DNA from: Pseudobdellovibrionaceae bacterium | GTDB taxonomy: Bacteria > Bdellovibrionota > Bdellovibrionia > Bdellovibrionales > Bdellovibrionaceae | Length of the DNA stretch: 63,027 nt | Reading direction: 5' to 3' | NCBI GenBank assembly: GCA_030158485.1 | Contig: JAOASS010000005.1 | Coordinates: forward strand, 1 to 63,027 | Shown: piece by piece, positions 16,696 through 25,065 of the stretch | Numbering within the stretch: position 1 is the stretch's first letter | Layout: the number at the start of each line of letters is the position of its first letter | The notes under the pieces: generated by a model | Database searches by the model: none | The model's input: the letters and a program-made list of their open reading frames with translations, nothing else | What the model was told of the DNA's origin: nothing | Translations under genes and position numbers: made by a program

Positions 16696-16846
16696 TGAGA
16701 TCTTGATAAGCCCTCCAGAGCCAACTACGAACTCAATATTTTAATTCAAAAACTCATTTTTGCACTTGAAATGAGTCAGTCTACGCAAAAATAGCACTCG
16801 ATTTGTAAAGCTTTATCAATTGTCAAAAACAATGACAGGGCCAAAA

Positions 16847-17527
16847 CTACTCTTGGATTGTAATCCAAACATTTTTAATACCGTTTTGGCGAACCAGTCG
16901 GTTGAAATAAAAAGCGTTATCTGGATGTATTCTGACACAACCGTGTGAAGCTTTTTGGCCTAATTTTTTCCAATTAGATTCTGGTGTGCCATGAATCGCA
17001 AAACCGCCCTGGATGAATACCGCATAAGGCATATTCCCCAAACCACGGTAATTACCACCCGGAAATTTATTTGAAGTGTAACGGTCATAAATGCGACCAT
17101 TTGGATTACGATCCATGTTTGGAGTCCCACTACCCGGAAGTCCCGTCGAGACTTTCCATGTAGCTGCCAATTCACCGTTCACATAAAGATAAAGCGTTTG
17201 CGTTGATTTAACAATTTGAGCCCAAATTGGACAATCTTTTCGCACACAAGTCTCAACAGATTTTTGAAAGACTAAATTTTTAAAAAGACTGAAATCAGGA
17301 ACTTCCTTGATATTCGGAGAAATCCCCATTTCCTGTTCGTAGATTTGATCAAATTCTTCTAATAATTGTTCAACATTCGGATCAAAAGGATCTAATTCTT
17401 CAACTTCCCCTTTTGTATCTTGATGGGTAATTATTGTATCTACCGCCTTTAGAGCCTTTATATCTTTTGAAAATGCCTTGAAATAAAAGCAAGAAATAAG
17501 GACTAAAAGTACGATATTTAAATTCAT
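16847..17527 (-). CDS. L,D-transpeptidase (YkuD domain), exported
   Basis: A 226-residue protein with signal peptide MNLNIVLLVLISCFYFKAFS. The YkuD catalytic domain lies in the C-terminal half (about 90-225). The conserved His is in FAIHGTPES, and the catalytic box is SHGCVRIHPDNAF with the nucleophilic Cys. Known reaction: L,D-transfer on tetrapeptide stems, making 3-3 peptidoglycan cross-links or attaching amino groups and proteins. In predatory relatives such enzymes can also alter prey walls; whether this one does is not visible. Confidence 0.9.
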   Translation of the reverse strand: MNLNIVLLVLISCFYFKAFSKDIKALKAVDTIITHQDTKGEVEELDPFDPNVEQLLEEFDQIYEQEMGISPNIKEVPDFSLFKNLVFQKSVETCVRKDCPIWAQIVKSTQTLYLYVNGELAATWKVSTGLPGSGTPNMDRNPNGRIYDRYTSNKFPGGNYRGLGNMPYAVFIQGGFAIHGTPESNWKKLGQKASHGCVRIHPDNAFYFNRLVRQNGIKNVWITIQE

Positions 17528-17545
17528 AAAAACATCTCCAATATC

Positions 17546-17656
17546 TTAATTTTTGTACGCACTTCCCTGTTTAAAAGCAGCTTCGAGTTGAGGCAAACTG
17601 TTTCTTAAAGACCAAAGGGATTTGTAGTTTTTATCAAAAAATTGAGCCCAACTAAA
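17546..17656 (-). other. In-frame 36-codon extension beyond the response-regulator stop
   Basis: After the TAA at 17659-17657 the same frame stays open for 36 codons to a TAA at 17548-17546. The translation looks protein-like (FSWAQFFDKNYKSLW, then LRNSLPQLEAAF). There is no ATG, GTG or ribosome site of its own. It may be the lost C-terminus of the upstream gene after a nonsense change, a decayed separate gene, or chance. Confidence 0.35.
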
Positions 17657-18025
17657 TTAGCGAAATTCAATTCCAATTTCCTTGAGAGCTAAAAAAAGTT
17701 CTGAATAATTAAATTTATCGATCAGTTTGAAAAACTGAATAGGAGTCTTTTGCAAACCCGCGGTATTGCCAGTAAAAAAAATCAACTTTGAAATCAATTC
17801 TGGCTTAAATTCAGTTAAGTAAGAGTGAATATCAAGACCCGTTCCATTAAGCATAACGACGTCACATATTAAAACGTCATATTCTTGCTTTTTAATCATT
17901 TCAATTGCTTCAAAACCAGATTTTGCTTCAGATACATTGACTTTAAAATCGGTTGCTAGGATTTCTCGCAAAGCACTTCTGATATCACTGCTATCATCAA
18001 CGAGAAGAATCTCATTTGTTTTCAC
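17657..18025 (-). CDS. Single-domain response regulator (CheY-like receiver)
   Basis: The GTG at 18025 has GAGGGG four bases upstream and gives 122 residues; a TTG at 18037 is an alternative. It consists of one receiver domain: acidic pair in LLVDDSSD, phospho-acceptor Asp in YDVLICDVVMLNG, the Thr in LIFFTGNT and the Lys in LIDKFN, where KP is more usual. No output domain is attached. No histidine kinase is nearby, so its partner is encoded elsewhere. See the in-frame extension after its stop. Confidence 0.85.
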   Translation of the reverse strand: MKTNEILLVDDSSDIRSALREILATDFKVNVSEAKSGFEAIEMIKKQEYDVLICDVVMLNGTGLDIHSYLTEFKPELISKLIFFTGNTAGLQKTPIQFFKLIDKFNYSELFLALKEIGIEFR

Positions 18026-18134
18026 AAGGCCCCTCAATTCGAAAATCTATTTTATATATAAAAACTTCGTAAGCATAACTCTTGAAATTTGCGCAACAAG
18101 GCACTTGTTTTGATATTATCATAGCAAAAAAGCT

Positions 18135-18185
18135 TATTCCGCATTAGGAATAGAGTTATCACAGGGTTACCTTCCTTATAAGGAA
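18135..18185. promoter_or_regulatory. Two TTCC/GGAA palindromes, candidate operators
   Basis: TATTCC-GCATTA-GGAATA (18135-18152) and the perfect 14-mer TTCCTTATAAGGAA (18172-18185) lie 34-84 bases before the ATG of the XRE-type regulator. They share the TTCC...GGAA half-sites. Such pairs suit a dimeric repressor, so autoregulation is a reasonable inference. Confidence 0.5.
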
Positions 18186-18218
18186 AACGCATCATAAATT
18201 TTTCAGTACCCTGTAACT

Positions 18219-19004
18219 ATGGGAACAAACCGAGCTCAACGAAAAAAAACAAAGAAGTCAGCGCCGCGCAGGCGTTACAAGAATGCTTTGTTCCTTAAAC
18301 AGCTCGGACAAACTTGCAAATCATTAAGATCAAAAATGAACTATTCAATTGATCGTCTATCAAAAGAATCAGATCAACTTTCTCCAGCTAGTATTGATCG
18401 TTTAGAAAGAGGACTGGCAGACAGCCAAATTTTAGTTCTTGCGCGGTATGCAGAAACCCTTGGGCTTCCCATAACAGATCTATTTTCTTTTACTCATGAT
18501 TCAACAAACTTGTTGAAAGATCATCGCATCATACCGTTTGAAAAGGACCTTAAAACTCCTCCTGGTTATTATCCCGTTTATAAAATGGAAAGCACATTGG
18601 ATCTCTTCCAAAACTCAGCAAAAACACAGGGCCCAGTTCCTATTGGATGGGTTGATTCTGGATTAAAATCGTCAATTTCAAGTGATCATTTTGTGGTTTT
18701 TGTCTCAATAGAAGCTATGCAACCCCTTATACCAAAAAACTCCCTCGTCGTTTTTAAAAAATGTACGGGTGCGCCACGTCTAGATAAAGTACTTTTACTT
18801 CAGGCCTCAGGATTCAATGACCCAGAAACTGGGCTGCCATTACTCATCAGAAAATACTCAAAAATTCTTTTACCACAGAATGGAAATCCCGAGCCTGTGA
18901 TCACTTTAACGTCCGAAAATACAAGTTTTGATTCCATTACTTTGGCACAGGAAAATGAACAGAAAATTCGTATTTTAGCAGAGTTCATCAGAGTGCTGAA
19001 ATAA
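18219..19004 (+). CDS. XRE-family regulator with S24-like C-terminal domain
   Basis: A 261-residue protein. A basic N-terminus precedes a helix-turn-helix (about 30-85: CKSLRSKMNYSIDRLSKES, LSPASIDRLERGLAD). The C-terminal part (about 150-258) resembles the LexA/CI S24 fold: FVVFVSIEAMQPLIPKNSLV lines up with the SMxPTIxxGDxV box, and LIRKYSKIL with the Lys strand. The catalytic Ser before Met is Ala here (EAM), so self-cleavage is not expected. Overlaps the convergent YheU-like gene by 30 bases. Inferred: a repressor with a sensing but non-cleaving domain. Confidence 0.7.
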   Translation: MGTNRAQRKKTKKSAPRRRYKNALFLKQLGQTCKSLRSKMNYSIDRLSKESDQLSPASIDRLERGLADSQILVLARYAETLGLPITDLFSFTHDSTNLLKDHRIIPFEKDLKTPPGYYPVYKMESTLDLFQNSAKTQGPVPIGWVDSGLKSSISSDHFVVFVSIEAMQPLIPKNSLVVFKKCTGAPRLDKVLLLQASGFNDPETGLPLLIRKYSKILLPQNGNPEPVITLTSENTSFDSITLAQENEQKIRILAEFIRVLK

Positions 19005-19265
19005 TTCAGGCTTAAATTGTAGTTTGATCCAATCTTTTTGAGTTAAAAACGTCACACTTTCTGTATTGGGATCAAATACAAGAATAATTTCTTTTCGACT
19101 GAGCTTTTTTTTCAAATTTTCAATTTTTTTTTCTAAAGAAATTTCTTGATAACCGTAATCAGTCCCTTCGCGAAGAACAAAAGATTCAAGAATGGCATGA
19201 AGTGCTTCTGGACTTAATGCCTCTGGTGCAATTTCAACAGGAAGCTTCGGTTTTTCAGTTACCAT
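18975..19265 (-). CDS. YheU/UPF0270 family protein
   Basis: A 96-residue protein. LSPEALHAILESFVLREGTD followed by YGYQEISLEKKIENLKKKL matches the UPF0270 (YheU) family signature found mainly in gammaproteobacteria. E. coli YheU has about 72 residues; this one has extra residues at both ends. Function unknown. Its ATG overlaps the stop of the upstream gene (TAATG), so they form an operon. The 3' end overlaps the convergent regulator gene. Confidence 0.8.
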   Translation of the reverse strand: MVTEKPKLPVEIAPEALSPEALHAILESFVLREGTDYGYQEISLEKKIENLKKKLSRKEIILVFDPNTESVTFLTQKDWIKLQFKPELFQHSDELC

Positions 19266-19567
19266 TAATGAGTGCCATTATTTGACTTCATTTGCTTTTT
19301 ACCAATTGAAAAAGCAGATAAAATTTTTGTCACTTCATCACGACCATTCGCTTCGAAACTGATTTTACACTTAAAATTTACTTTGCAAATTTGATACAAA
19401 CTTTTTTCGACGGAAGAGCCCATTTTGACAGAATAGAGATCGTCCCCACAATCTAAAATAGAGCCATAAGACTGTTTCGAAATATCACATTCTTGAGCGT
19501 CAAATCTTTTATTTTTCGCTAGGGCTTCAAAATTTAAAAATAGAATTAAAATGAGAACGAATTGCAT
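19265..19567 (-). CDS. Small secreted cysteine protein
   Basis: The ATG at 19567, behind GGGGAAATTCT, gives 100 residues with signal peptide MQFVLILILFLNFEALA. Four Cys (QECDISK, LDCGDDLY, QICKVNFKC) suggest two disulfides. An in-frame upstream ATG at 19615 would bury the signal. Translationally coupled to the YheU-like gene. No family recognised. Confidence 0.65.
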   Translation of the reverse strand: MQFVLILILFLNFEALAKNKRFDAQECDISKQSYGSILDCGDDLYSVKMGSSVEKSLYQICKVNFKCKISFEANGRDEVTKILSAFSIGKKQMKSNNGTH

Positions 19568-19676
19568 AGAATTTCCCCGTTTCATCTTTATATCCACAGG
19601 GAAATTAATTAACAACTTTTGTTATACTCTATCTTATTTTGACTCAAGAGCTTCCAGCCTAGCAAGTCATCAGACT

Positions 19677-20189
19677 TTAAATAGATAAATCGCGTTCAAA
19701 TTCAGGCTTAATTTTAACTCGAGACGCCATAAATTCTTCAGAAAGTGATTTGTAAGTCTTTTTGTAGAGAAGCCCCAGTCTTTCAAGCTCTTTTTCCGTA
19801 ACTGCTTTTCTAAGATCCACAAGCATTTTTTCTTCTTCATTTTCAACATGAAGTTTAACGAGCTCAGCTAAAACTTTTGCTTTAGCTTGAGTTTCATCTG
19901 TAAATTCAAGGTCCCAAGAGATCGCCTCAAGTTCATCGACTAATAATTCTGCGATCGAATGTTCTTCATAACCTTCTAGAATACTTTCATGAACTTCATT
20001 TTGATCGACCATATTATCATAAAGACTGAATTCTTCACTTTTTGCATGAAGTTTAAAATCAATAAGAAATTTCTTGAGTGCTGACTTTTTAAGAGCTGGC
20101 TTGGCATTTTCACTTATCAAAATCTGAATGCTTTCTTTTAAAGCCCGATGGTCATTTTTAATAAATGTAATAATGTTTTCATTTTCCAT
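19677..20189 (-). CDS. Hemerythrin-like HHE-domain protein
   Basis: The ATG at 20189 follows AAAAAGGGGATTGAG and gives 170 residues. Metal-ligand positions of the HHE fold are seen: NDHRALKE near residue 14, LHAKSEEFSLYD near 54, EEHSIAELLVDEL near 81, and HVENEEEKML near 120. These supply the His and Glu of a di-iron site in a four-helix bundle. Known roles include O2/NO sensing and iron handling. It ends about 110 bases upstream of the secreted cysteine protein gene (stop at 19677, next start 19567). Confidence 0.85.
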   Translation of the reverse strand: MENENIITFIKNDHRALKESIQILISENAKPALKKSALKKFLIDFKLHAKSEEFSLYDNMVDQNEVHESILEGYEEHSIAELLVDELEAISWDLEFTDETQAKAKVLAELVKLHVENEEEKMLVDLRKAVTEKELERLGLLYKKTYKSLSEEFMASRVKIKPEFERDLSI

Positions 20190-20241
20190 CTCAATCCCCT
20201 TTTTGTAATTCAAATTTGAGTTGAACACTTAAGCAAACGAT

Positions 20242-21624
20242 CTATTCTACTGAACTTCCATCGTCTGCAACCGGACGAGGTGTTAAAATAATATCAACAC
20301 GACGATTTTGTGCACGGCCTTCAGATGTTTTATTTGTCGAAACTGGCTTTTCAAATCCCAACCCTTCAACTTCAAATTGATTTCTTCCAATGAGCTTTTC
20401 ATCCGCTAAAAAACCAGCCACACTTTCTGCACGTGCTTTTGATAAGTTTTTGTTGATATTACGATTGCCGGTCGAATCAGTATGCCCTTCGACTTTGACT
20501 TTTTCAGCACCCATTTTTGCAATCACATCTTTTACTTTAGAAAGAATAGGATAAGCAGATGTCGAAAGCTCTTTTTGCCCAGACTGAAAATTCATTGATT
20601 TTAAGCGAATTAAAAGTTGATCACCTTGACGATAAACTTCGGCTTCATTTGGATTGAACTGTTCCTGTGCCCAAGTAAAAGTTTCGTTGAATTCATTCTT
20701 TTTTTCTAAATTTGCGTTTTCAAGTCGAATTTTATCTGCAGCTTCTTTTTCTTCTTTAAGCAAAGCTTCGGTTTGGCTTACTTCTTCATTCATTCTCGCA
20801 TTTGCAATACGTCTGGCGTTTAACTCGATTGCAACATCTTCTGATATTTTATTTTCCCTTGCGATAGCTGTCACATTCAGTAACTTTGTAGCTTCCGCAC
20901 GTGCCATTTGCGAACTTTTTTGAATTCCAACAGCATTATGTCTGTCAGTTTCAATTATATTGGCAGCCGCATTATATTGCGATTCTGCTGACGCCAAAGT
21001 TCGCGGTGCATATTTTCGAGCTCCATTTTTTTTAGCTGTTTCAATCGCGCTTTGAACAGAATCAAGTCGTGATATCTTCATTGATTCAGCTTGAAGATCT
21101 AGATATTTCTTTTGTAGTTCAGTAAATTTTTCGCCTGTAACCGCTGATCTTTTTCTTTCAAGTTCAGCCGTTACATCAGTCAAATCTTTTTCAACTTGCT
21201 CAAACTTTTTTGGCAATAGTGTTGAAGCTCGTGATGAGATAGCTTCCTCACGAGTCTTTAAGATTCCAGAAACTGATGGCTTAACTCGTCCCACTTGCTC
21301 TTGTGCTAAGTTTAAATAAGATTTTGACATTGCAACTGAATTTAAAATCTCTTGATTATCTTTGTTTTTTTCACGGGATACTCGGGCTTGAGAAAGATAT
21401 TTTTGAGCTTTTTCGAAACTTCTTGGCGCCATTATATCAACTTCATCTTGTCCTGCAATTTCAAGCTCTTCTGTCAATAGACTAATTTCTTGATTGGCAT
21501 CCGCAGATTCCGGAAAACTTGCTGCTTTTGGCTCACTAGAACAGCCTGGAATCAGAAAAATAGTTATCACCATAAAAAAAGAAATCGCTATAAAATTGTG
21601 AAGTGTGTTCATTCTTTGAGTCAT
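20242..21624 (-). CDS. OmpA-family lipoprotein with DUF4398-like repeats
   Basis: A 460-residue lipoprotein: lipobox LIPGC with Cys28. Three copies of a short motif follow, with Ala/Pro-Arg/Lys then aromatic-x-x-Ala heptads (MAPRSFEKAQKYLSQA at 65, LLPKKFEQVEKDLTDV at 136, YAPRTLASAESQYNAA at 205), as in DUF4398 periplasmic helices. A long coiled coil leads to an OmpA peptidoglycan-binding domain (about 345-450; VEGHTDSTGNRNIN, LSKARAESVAGFL). GGAGGGG precedes the ATG. Likely tethers outer membrane to wall. A 21-bp inverted repeat stands 48 bp before the start. Confidence 0.9.
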   Translation of the reverse strand: MTQRMNTLHNFIAISFFMVITIFLIPGCSSEPKAASFPESADANQEISLLTEELEIAGQDEVDIMAPRSFEKAQKYLSQARVSREKNKDNQEILNSVAMSKSYLNLAQEQVGRVKPSVSGILKTREEAISSRASTLLPKKFEQVEKDLTDVTAELERKRSAVTGEKFTELQKKYLDLQAESMKISRLDSVQSAIETAKKNGARKYAPRTLASAESQYNAAANIIETDRHNAVGIQKSSQMARAEATKLLNVTAIARENKISEDVAIELNARRIANARMNEEVSQTEALLKEEKEAADKIRLENANLEKKNEFNETFTWAQEQFNPNEAEVYRQGDQLLIRLKSMNFQSGQKELSTSAYPILSKVKDVIAKMGAEKVKVEGHTDSTGNRNINKNLSKARAESVAGFLADEKLIGRNQFEVEGLGFEKPVSTNKTSEGRAQNRRVDIILTPRPVADDGSSVE

Positions 21625-21671
21625 CGCCCCTCCATACTCAAATAAAAATTTGAGTTTATGTTAAAAAAGAA

Positions 21672-21736
21672 ACCCATCATAAAATTTTTCACATGTTATC
21701 CATGCCGGGTTAAGAGTGAAAATTTTTATGATGGGT
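21672..21736. repeat. Near-perfect 21-bp inverted repeat
   Basis: ACCCATCATAAAATTTTTCA... at 21672-21692 pairs with 21716-21736 at 20 of 21 positions, loop 23 bases. It lies in the 347-bp gap 21625-21971, in which no gene is seen; the rest of the gap is plain A/T-rich sequence with a smaller dyad CTCAAAT/ATTTGAG at 21638-21655. On the minus strand it is downstream of mtnP (236 bp) and upstream of the OmpA lipoprotein (48 bp), so it may be a terminator or a leader hairpin. Confidence 0.7.
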
Positions 21737-21971
21737 CATTAAATTTTTATTGAAAATAAATAAAACTAAAAAAAGAAGATGCAATTTAATATCGATCTGC
21801 TTCATTTTAGACTTTACATTTATCTTCATGAAGCTTGGTACTAAGCAAAGACTAAGCCAATTTTTTTCGATGCTTCTAAACAATGACGTATGATTATAAG
21901 TCTTTATTTCACAAGAGCCTGATTTATTGCCCCATTTGAAATGTCCTTATTCGCCCCGCGATATGACCTTA

Positions 21972-22817
21972 TCAACTCATTAAAACTTCAACCCATTTTT
22001 TTTTGTCGGCGGGAATGGCTTCAGGCGGCATAAACAAACCAGTTTTAAGACCACCATTAAAAGCTAAACTCCCATTCCATATTTCTTTTTGATTAAGAAC
22101 TTCTTTTAAAACACTAAAAGCTTTTGAATTATTATGTTTCATCACTTTGATAACTTCTTCTACTGTCACGTGGGGAATTGAATCATCCCAACAATCATAG
22201 TCTGTCACGAAACAACAAGGAAGGTAGGGAAGTCCTGCTTCGCGGGATAATGCATACTCTGGAAAGTTCGACATTCCAATAATCTGTGCCCCCATTTGTC
22301 GATAGCTATTTGATTCCGCTTGAGTGGAAAAATAAGGCCCTTCAATACAAATATAAGTTTGTTTAAAATGACTTTTAAAATTGAAGTTTTTGATTAATGG
22401 AATAAGTCTTTCAGCCATCACTTCACAAATTGGTTTTGCTAAAGAAACATGGCCGATCAAACCTTGACCTAAAAAAGTGTGCTGACGTAATGATTTCGTT
22501 CGATCGATATACTGATAGGGTACAACTAAATCACCTGGCGCATATTCTTTTTTTAAAGATCCAACGGCACTAAATGAAATAATAGCCTGAGCACCCATTT
22601 TTTTGAACGCGAAAATATTGGCTCGGTAATTTATTTCTGACGGAAGAAGTTCATGATGGTCACCATGCCTAGAAATAAAAAGAAATTCTTTCTGGCCTAC
22701 ACGAACTTTTTTAAATCCGCTTGAAGTCGGGCCAAAAGGAGTTTCCGTTGGCAGCAGTTCGACTGTTTCGAAATCTTCAAATTTTTCAAAACCCGATCCG
22801 CCAATGACTGCTAGCAT
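21972..22817 (-). CDS. mtnP: S-methyl-5'-thioadenosine phosphorylase
   Basis: A 281-residue purine phosphorylase. AVIGGSGFEKFEDF opens the fold, and ISRHGDHHELLPSEINYRAN is the phosphate/purine site typical of MtnP. GMSNFPEYALSREAGLPY and TDYDCWDD complete the family signature. Reaction: MTA (or 5'-deoxyadenosine) + phosphate gives adenine and the 1-phosphorylated sugar, the MtnA substrate. It starts directly after mtnA ends, third in the operon aldolase-mtnA-mtnP. Confidence 0.92.
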   Translation of the reverse strand: MLAVIGGSGFEKFEDFETVELLPTETPFGPTSSGFKKVRVGQKEFLFISRHGDHHELLPSEINYRANIFAFKKMGAQAIISFSAVGSLKKEYAPGDLVVPYQYIDRTKSLRQHTFLGQGLIGHVSLAKPICEVMAERLIPLIKNFNFKSHFKQTYICIEGPYFSTQAESNSYRQMGAQIIGMSNFPEYALSREAGLPYLPCCFVTDYDCWDDSIPHVTVEEVIKVMKHNNSKAFSVLKEVLNQKEIWNGSLAFNGGLKTGLFMPPEAIPADKKKWVEVLMS

Positions 22818-23843
22818 TTAAAACTCCTTTTTAAAAATTCCATTTAAAACATCATTTTGAGTATAAACCCCTTTATCCATCACCCAACCTGTGACAAGCT
22901 TCGCAGGAGTCACATCAAAAGAAGGATTGTAAGCCGGAGTATTTTGCGGCACCCAATAAGTTTCTGATGCTTGGTTTTTGTATCCCCAAACTTCCTGAGG
23001 CGTTCGCTGCTCTATGGGAATTTGCTCCCCTGAAGCGCACTCAAAATCCACTGTCGTATAAGGTGCAGCAACATAAAATGGGATCTGATGGTAATTCGCA
23101 TGAATAGCGACACCGTAGGTTCCAATTTTGTTAGCAAAATCACCATTAGCAGCAATCCTGTCTGAGCCCACAAAAACTTTATTCACCTTTTTAAGACTCA
23201 TCAAATGGGCTGCCATATTATCTGTGATTAACGTCATCGGGATTTTAAGTTTTTGCAATTCCCAAGCAGTCAGTCGAGCTCCTTGCAATAAGGGTCTTGT
23301 TTCATCAACATAGACGTGAATTTTTTTTCCCTGCTCATGTGCTTTTCGAATGATACCTAAAGCTGTTCCCGTACCGACAGTGGCAAGACCGCCTGTATTA
23401 CAATGGGTTAAAATATGATCCCCATCGTTGATCAAATCTGCACCATGATAAGCAATTTGGCTGCAAAGTTCTATATCTTCAAAAAAAATTTCGATGGCTT
23501 TTTGAATCACATTTTCTTTTGAAGTATGATTTTTTTTTATCACCTTAGTCATGCGATCCATACAATTCATCAAATTCACAGCTGTTGGCCTGGCTTCATA
23601 AAGTTTTCGAGCTTCGGTTAAAAGCTTTTCTATATCAAAGTTCTTTTGCGCCGACTGGGCCAGCGCAAGAGACGCCGCCACACCAATAAGCGGGGCTCCA
23701 CGTACTTTTAAGGTTTTGATGGCCTCAATCATTTGGTCACAACTATCAATTTGTTCCCAAACTTCGTTATGTGGAAGAGCTGTCTGATTTAAAATTTCAA
23801 ATTTCTCATGGGACCATCGAAGTGAAAGACAATCTAATTTCAT
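22818..23843 (-). CDS. mtnA: S-methyl-5-thioribose-1-phosphate isomerase
   Basis: A 341-residue protein of the eIF2B/MtnA family. The catalytic Cys is in LTHCNTGGLATVGTGTALG and the catalytic Asp in FVGSDRIAANGDFANKIGTY. The N-terminal RGAPLIGVAASLALA segment is also conserved. Reaction: aldose-1-phosphate to ketose-1-phosphate (5-methylthioribulose-1-P). Its ATG overlaps the aldolase stop by four bases, and it abuts mtnP. No mtnK, mtnBCD or mtnW is in the operon. Confidence 0.93.
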   Translation of the reverse strand: MKLDCLSLRWSHEKFEILNQTALPHNEVWEQIDSCDQMIEAIKTLKVRGAPLIGVAASLALAQSAQKNFDIEKLLTEARKLYEARPTAVNLMNCMDRMTKVIKKNHTSKENVIQKAIEIFFEDIELCSQIAYHGADLINDGDHILTHCNTGGLATVGTGTALGIIRKAHEQGKKIHVYVDETRPLLQGARLTAWELQKLKIPMTLITDNMAAHLMSLKKVNKVFVGSDRIAANGDFANKIGTYGVAIHANYHQIPFYVAAPYTTVDFECASGEQIPIEQRTPQEVWGYKNQASETYWVPQNTPAYNPSFDVTPAKLVTGWVMDKGVYTQNDVLNGIFKKEF

Positions 23844-24490
23844 AACAGAGTTTCCCCAATTTTTTTTCGAAGTTCATACAAATACTTGACTTCATCTTGT
23901 GGCAAAGGATGAAGACCTCCTAGTTGTTGAGCAGTTGCCAGCACTTGTGCTGAATGTTCAATTCTTTCCATTCCCCGATAAGCTTCCTCTAAGCCTTCAC
24001 CCCAAGTAACGGCTCCGTGGCGACGCAAAATAAGGGCCCTATGTGATGGCAAAAAAGATTTCAATACAGTGCCCATGTCGGAAGTTCCTGGACGAGCGTA
24101 ATCAACGAAAGGAATATCACCGCAAGCTAAAATGACTTCAGATAAACACTCGCTTGGAATTTTCAACAACTGTGGATTGGCAATCGACCAAGCTATTGCT
24201 GTCACAGGATGAGCATGAACAACGGCTTTCGCTTTTGGACAAGATCGATAAATTTCTAAATGCATCAAACGTTCAGTTGAAGGTTTTCCTTTTAAAATTT
24301 CACCTTCCAAATTAATAATGGACATTTCTTCAGGCGACATAAAAGCTTTTGCGATTCCAGAAGGTGTTATCCAAATTTCATCATCACTGATTTTTAAACT
24401 GATATTTCCGTCGGCAGCAGCCAGCATATTACGTGCGTGAAGGCGGCGACAAATTTCAACAATATGTTCTGGCGAAGTCCTTGTTTGCAT
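23840..24490 (-). CDS. Class II aldolase/epimerase-family protein, probable methylthioribulose-1-P aldolase
   Basis: A 216-residue class II aldolase fold. GNISLKISDDEIWITPSG binds phosphate. Zinc ligands are VVHAHPVTA (two His) and ILRRHGAVTWG (third His). The Glu region is STERLMHLEIYR. MtnB dehydratases belong to the same superfamily, so either an aldolase (Ald2 of the DHAP shunt, giving DHAP and an aldehyde) or a dehydratase is possible. Overlap with mtnA and lack of mtnC/mtnD favour the aldolase. The 30-bp gap to the divergent nucleosidase must hold both promoters or parts of them. Confidence 0.8.
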   Translation of the reverse strand: MQTRTSPEHIVEICRRLHARNMLAAADGNISLKISDDEIWITPSGIAKAFMSPEEMSIINLEGEILKGKPSTERLMHLEIYRSCPKAKAVVHAHPVTAIAWSIANPQLLKIPSECLSEVILACGDIPFVDYARPGTSDMGTVLKSFLPSHRALILRRHGAVTWGEGLEEAYRGMERIEHSAQVLATAQQLGGLHPLPQDEVKYLYELRKKIGETLL

Positions 24491-24519
24491 TCGACTTTAA
24501 TACCGTGCATCTTATAGAA

Positions 24520-25065
24520 ATGGCAAGTTTTCAGACTTCAAAAAGCCTTCTTTTCATGGCCTTACCACAGGAATCTCAAGGACTATTCGAAGCTGAAGGT
24601 CTTAAAATTCATTATACTGGAGTTGGAAAAATTAAATCGACTTTTGCCGCCCAAAAGTTGATTCAGCTTCACAAACCTGACTGGGTTCTGAATCTTGGGA
24701 CGGCGGGAAGTCAAAAAATCAAATGTCATCAAATTGTTGAATGCGTTCGCTTTGTTCAACGAGATCCTCTGTTTGCAGAATTTCAACAGAAGACTTTTGA
24801 ATCGATTCCTCTGACAAATCTTGCAAAAGTCACTTGCGGCACCGCTGATTTTATCGAAAAAAATGAGCCTCTCGTCGAATGTGACATTTTTGATATGGAA
24901 GCTTATGCTTTGGCTTTTGTCTGCGATCAAATGAATGTTCGATTTAATTCGATCAAGTATATCACGGACTCTTCAAATGAAAAGACCCTTAGAGACTGGA
25001 AAAATAACTTGCATCAGGCCAGTCGTTCTTTACTTTACGAGTATCAAAAACTGATTATTGGATAG
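24520..25065 (+). CDS. PNP/UDP-family nucleosidase (MTA/SAH nucleosidase-like)
   Basis: About 181 residues from the ATG at 24520; no clear ribosome site is seen, and TTG at 24481 or the in-frame position 24433 are alternatives. Landmarks of the family are LNLGTAGSQ, the substrate-binding CDIFDMEAYALAF (Met-Glu pair) and the catalytic Asp in IKYITDSSNEK. Likely hydrolyses the N-glycosidic bond of an adenosine thioether or a related nucleoside. It diverges from the mtn operon, giving two routes of attack on the same substrates. Shorter than E. coli MtnN (232 residues). Confidence 0.75.
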   Translation: MASFQTSKSLLFMALPQESQGLFEAEGLKIHYTGVGKIKSTFAAQKLIQLHKPDWVLNLGTAGSQKIKCHQIVECVRFVQRDPLFAEFQQKTFESIPLTNLAKVTCGTADFIEKNEPLVECDIFDMEAYALAFVCDQMNVRFNSIKYITDSSNEKTLRDWKNNLHQASRSLLYEYQKLIIG

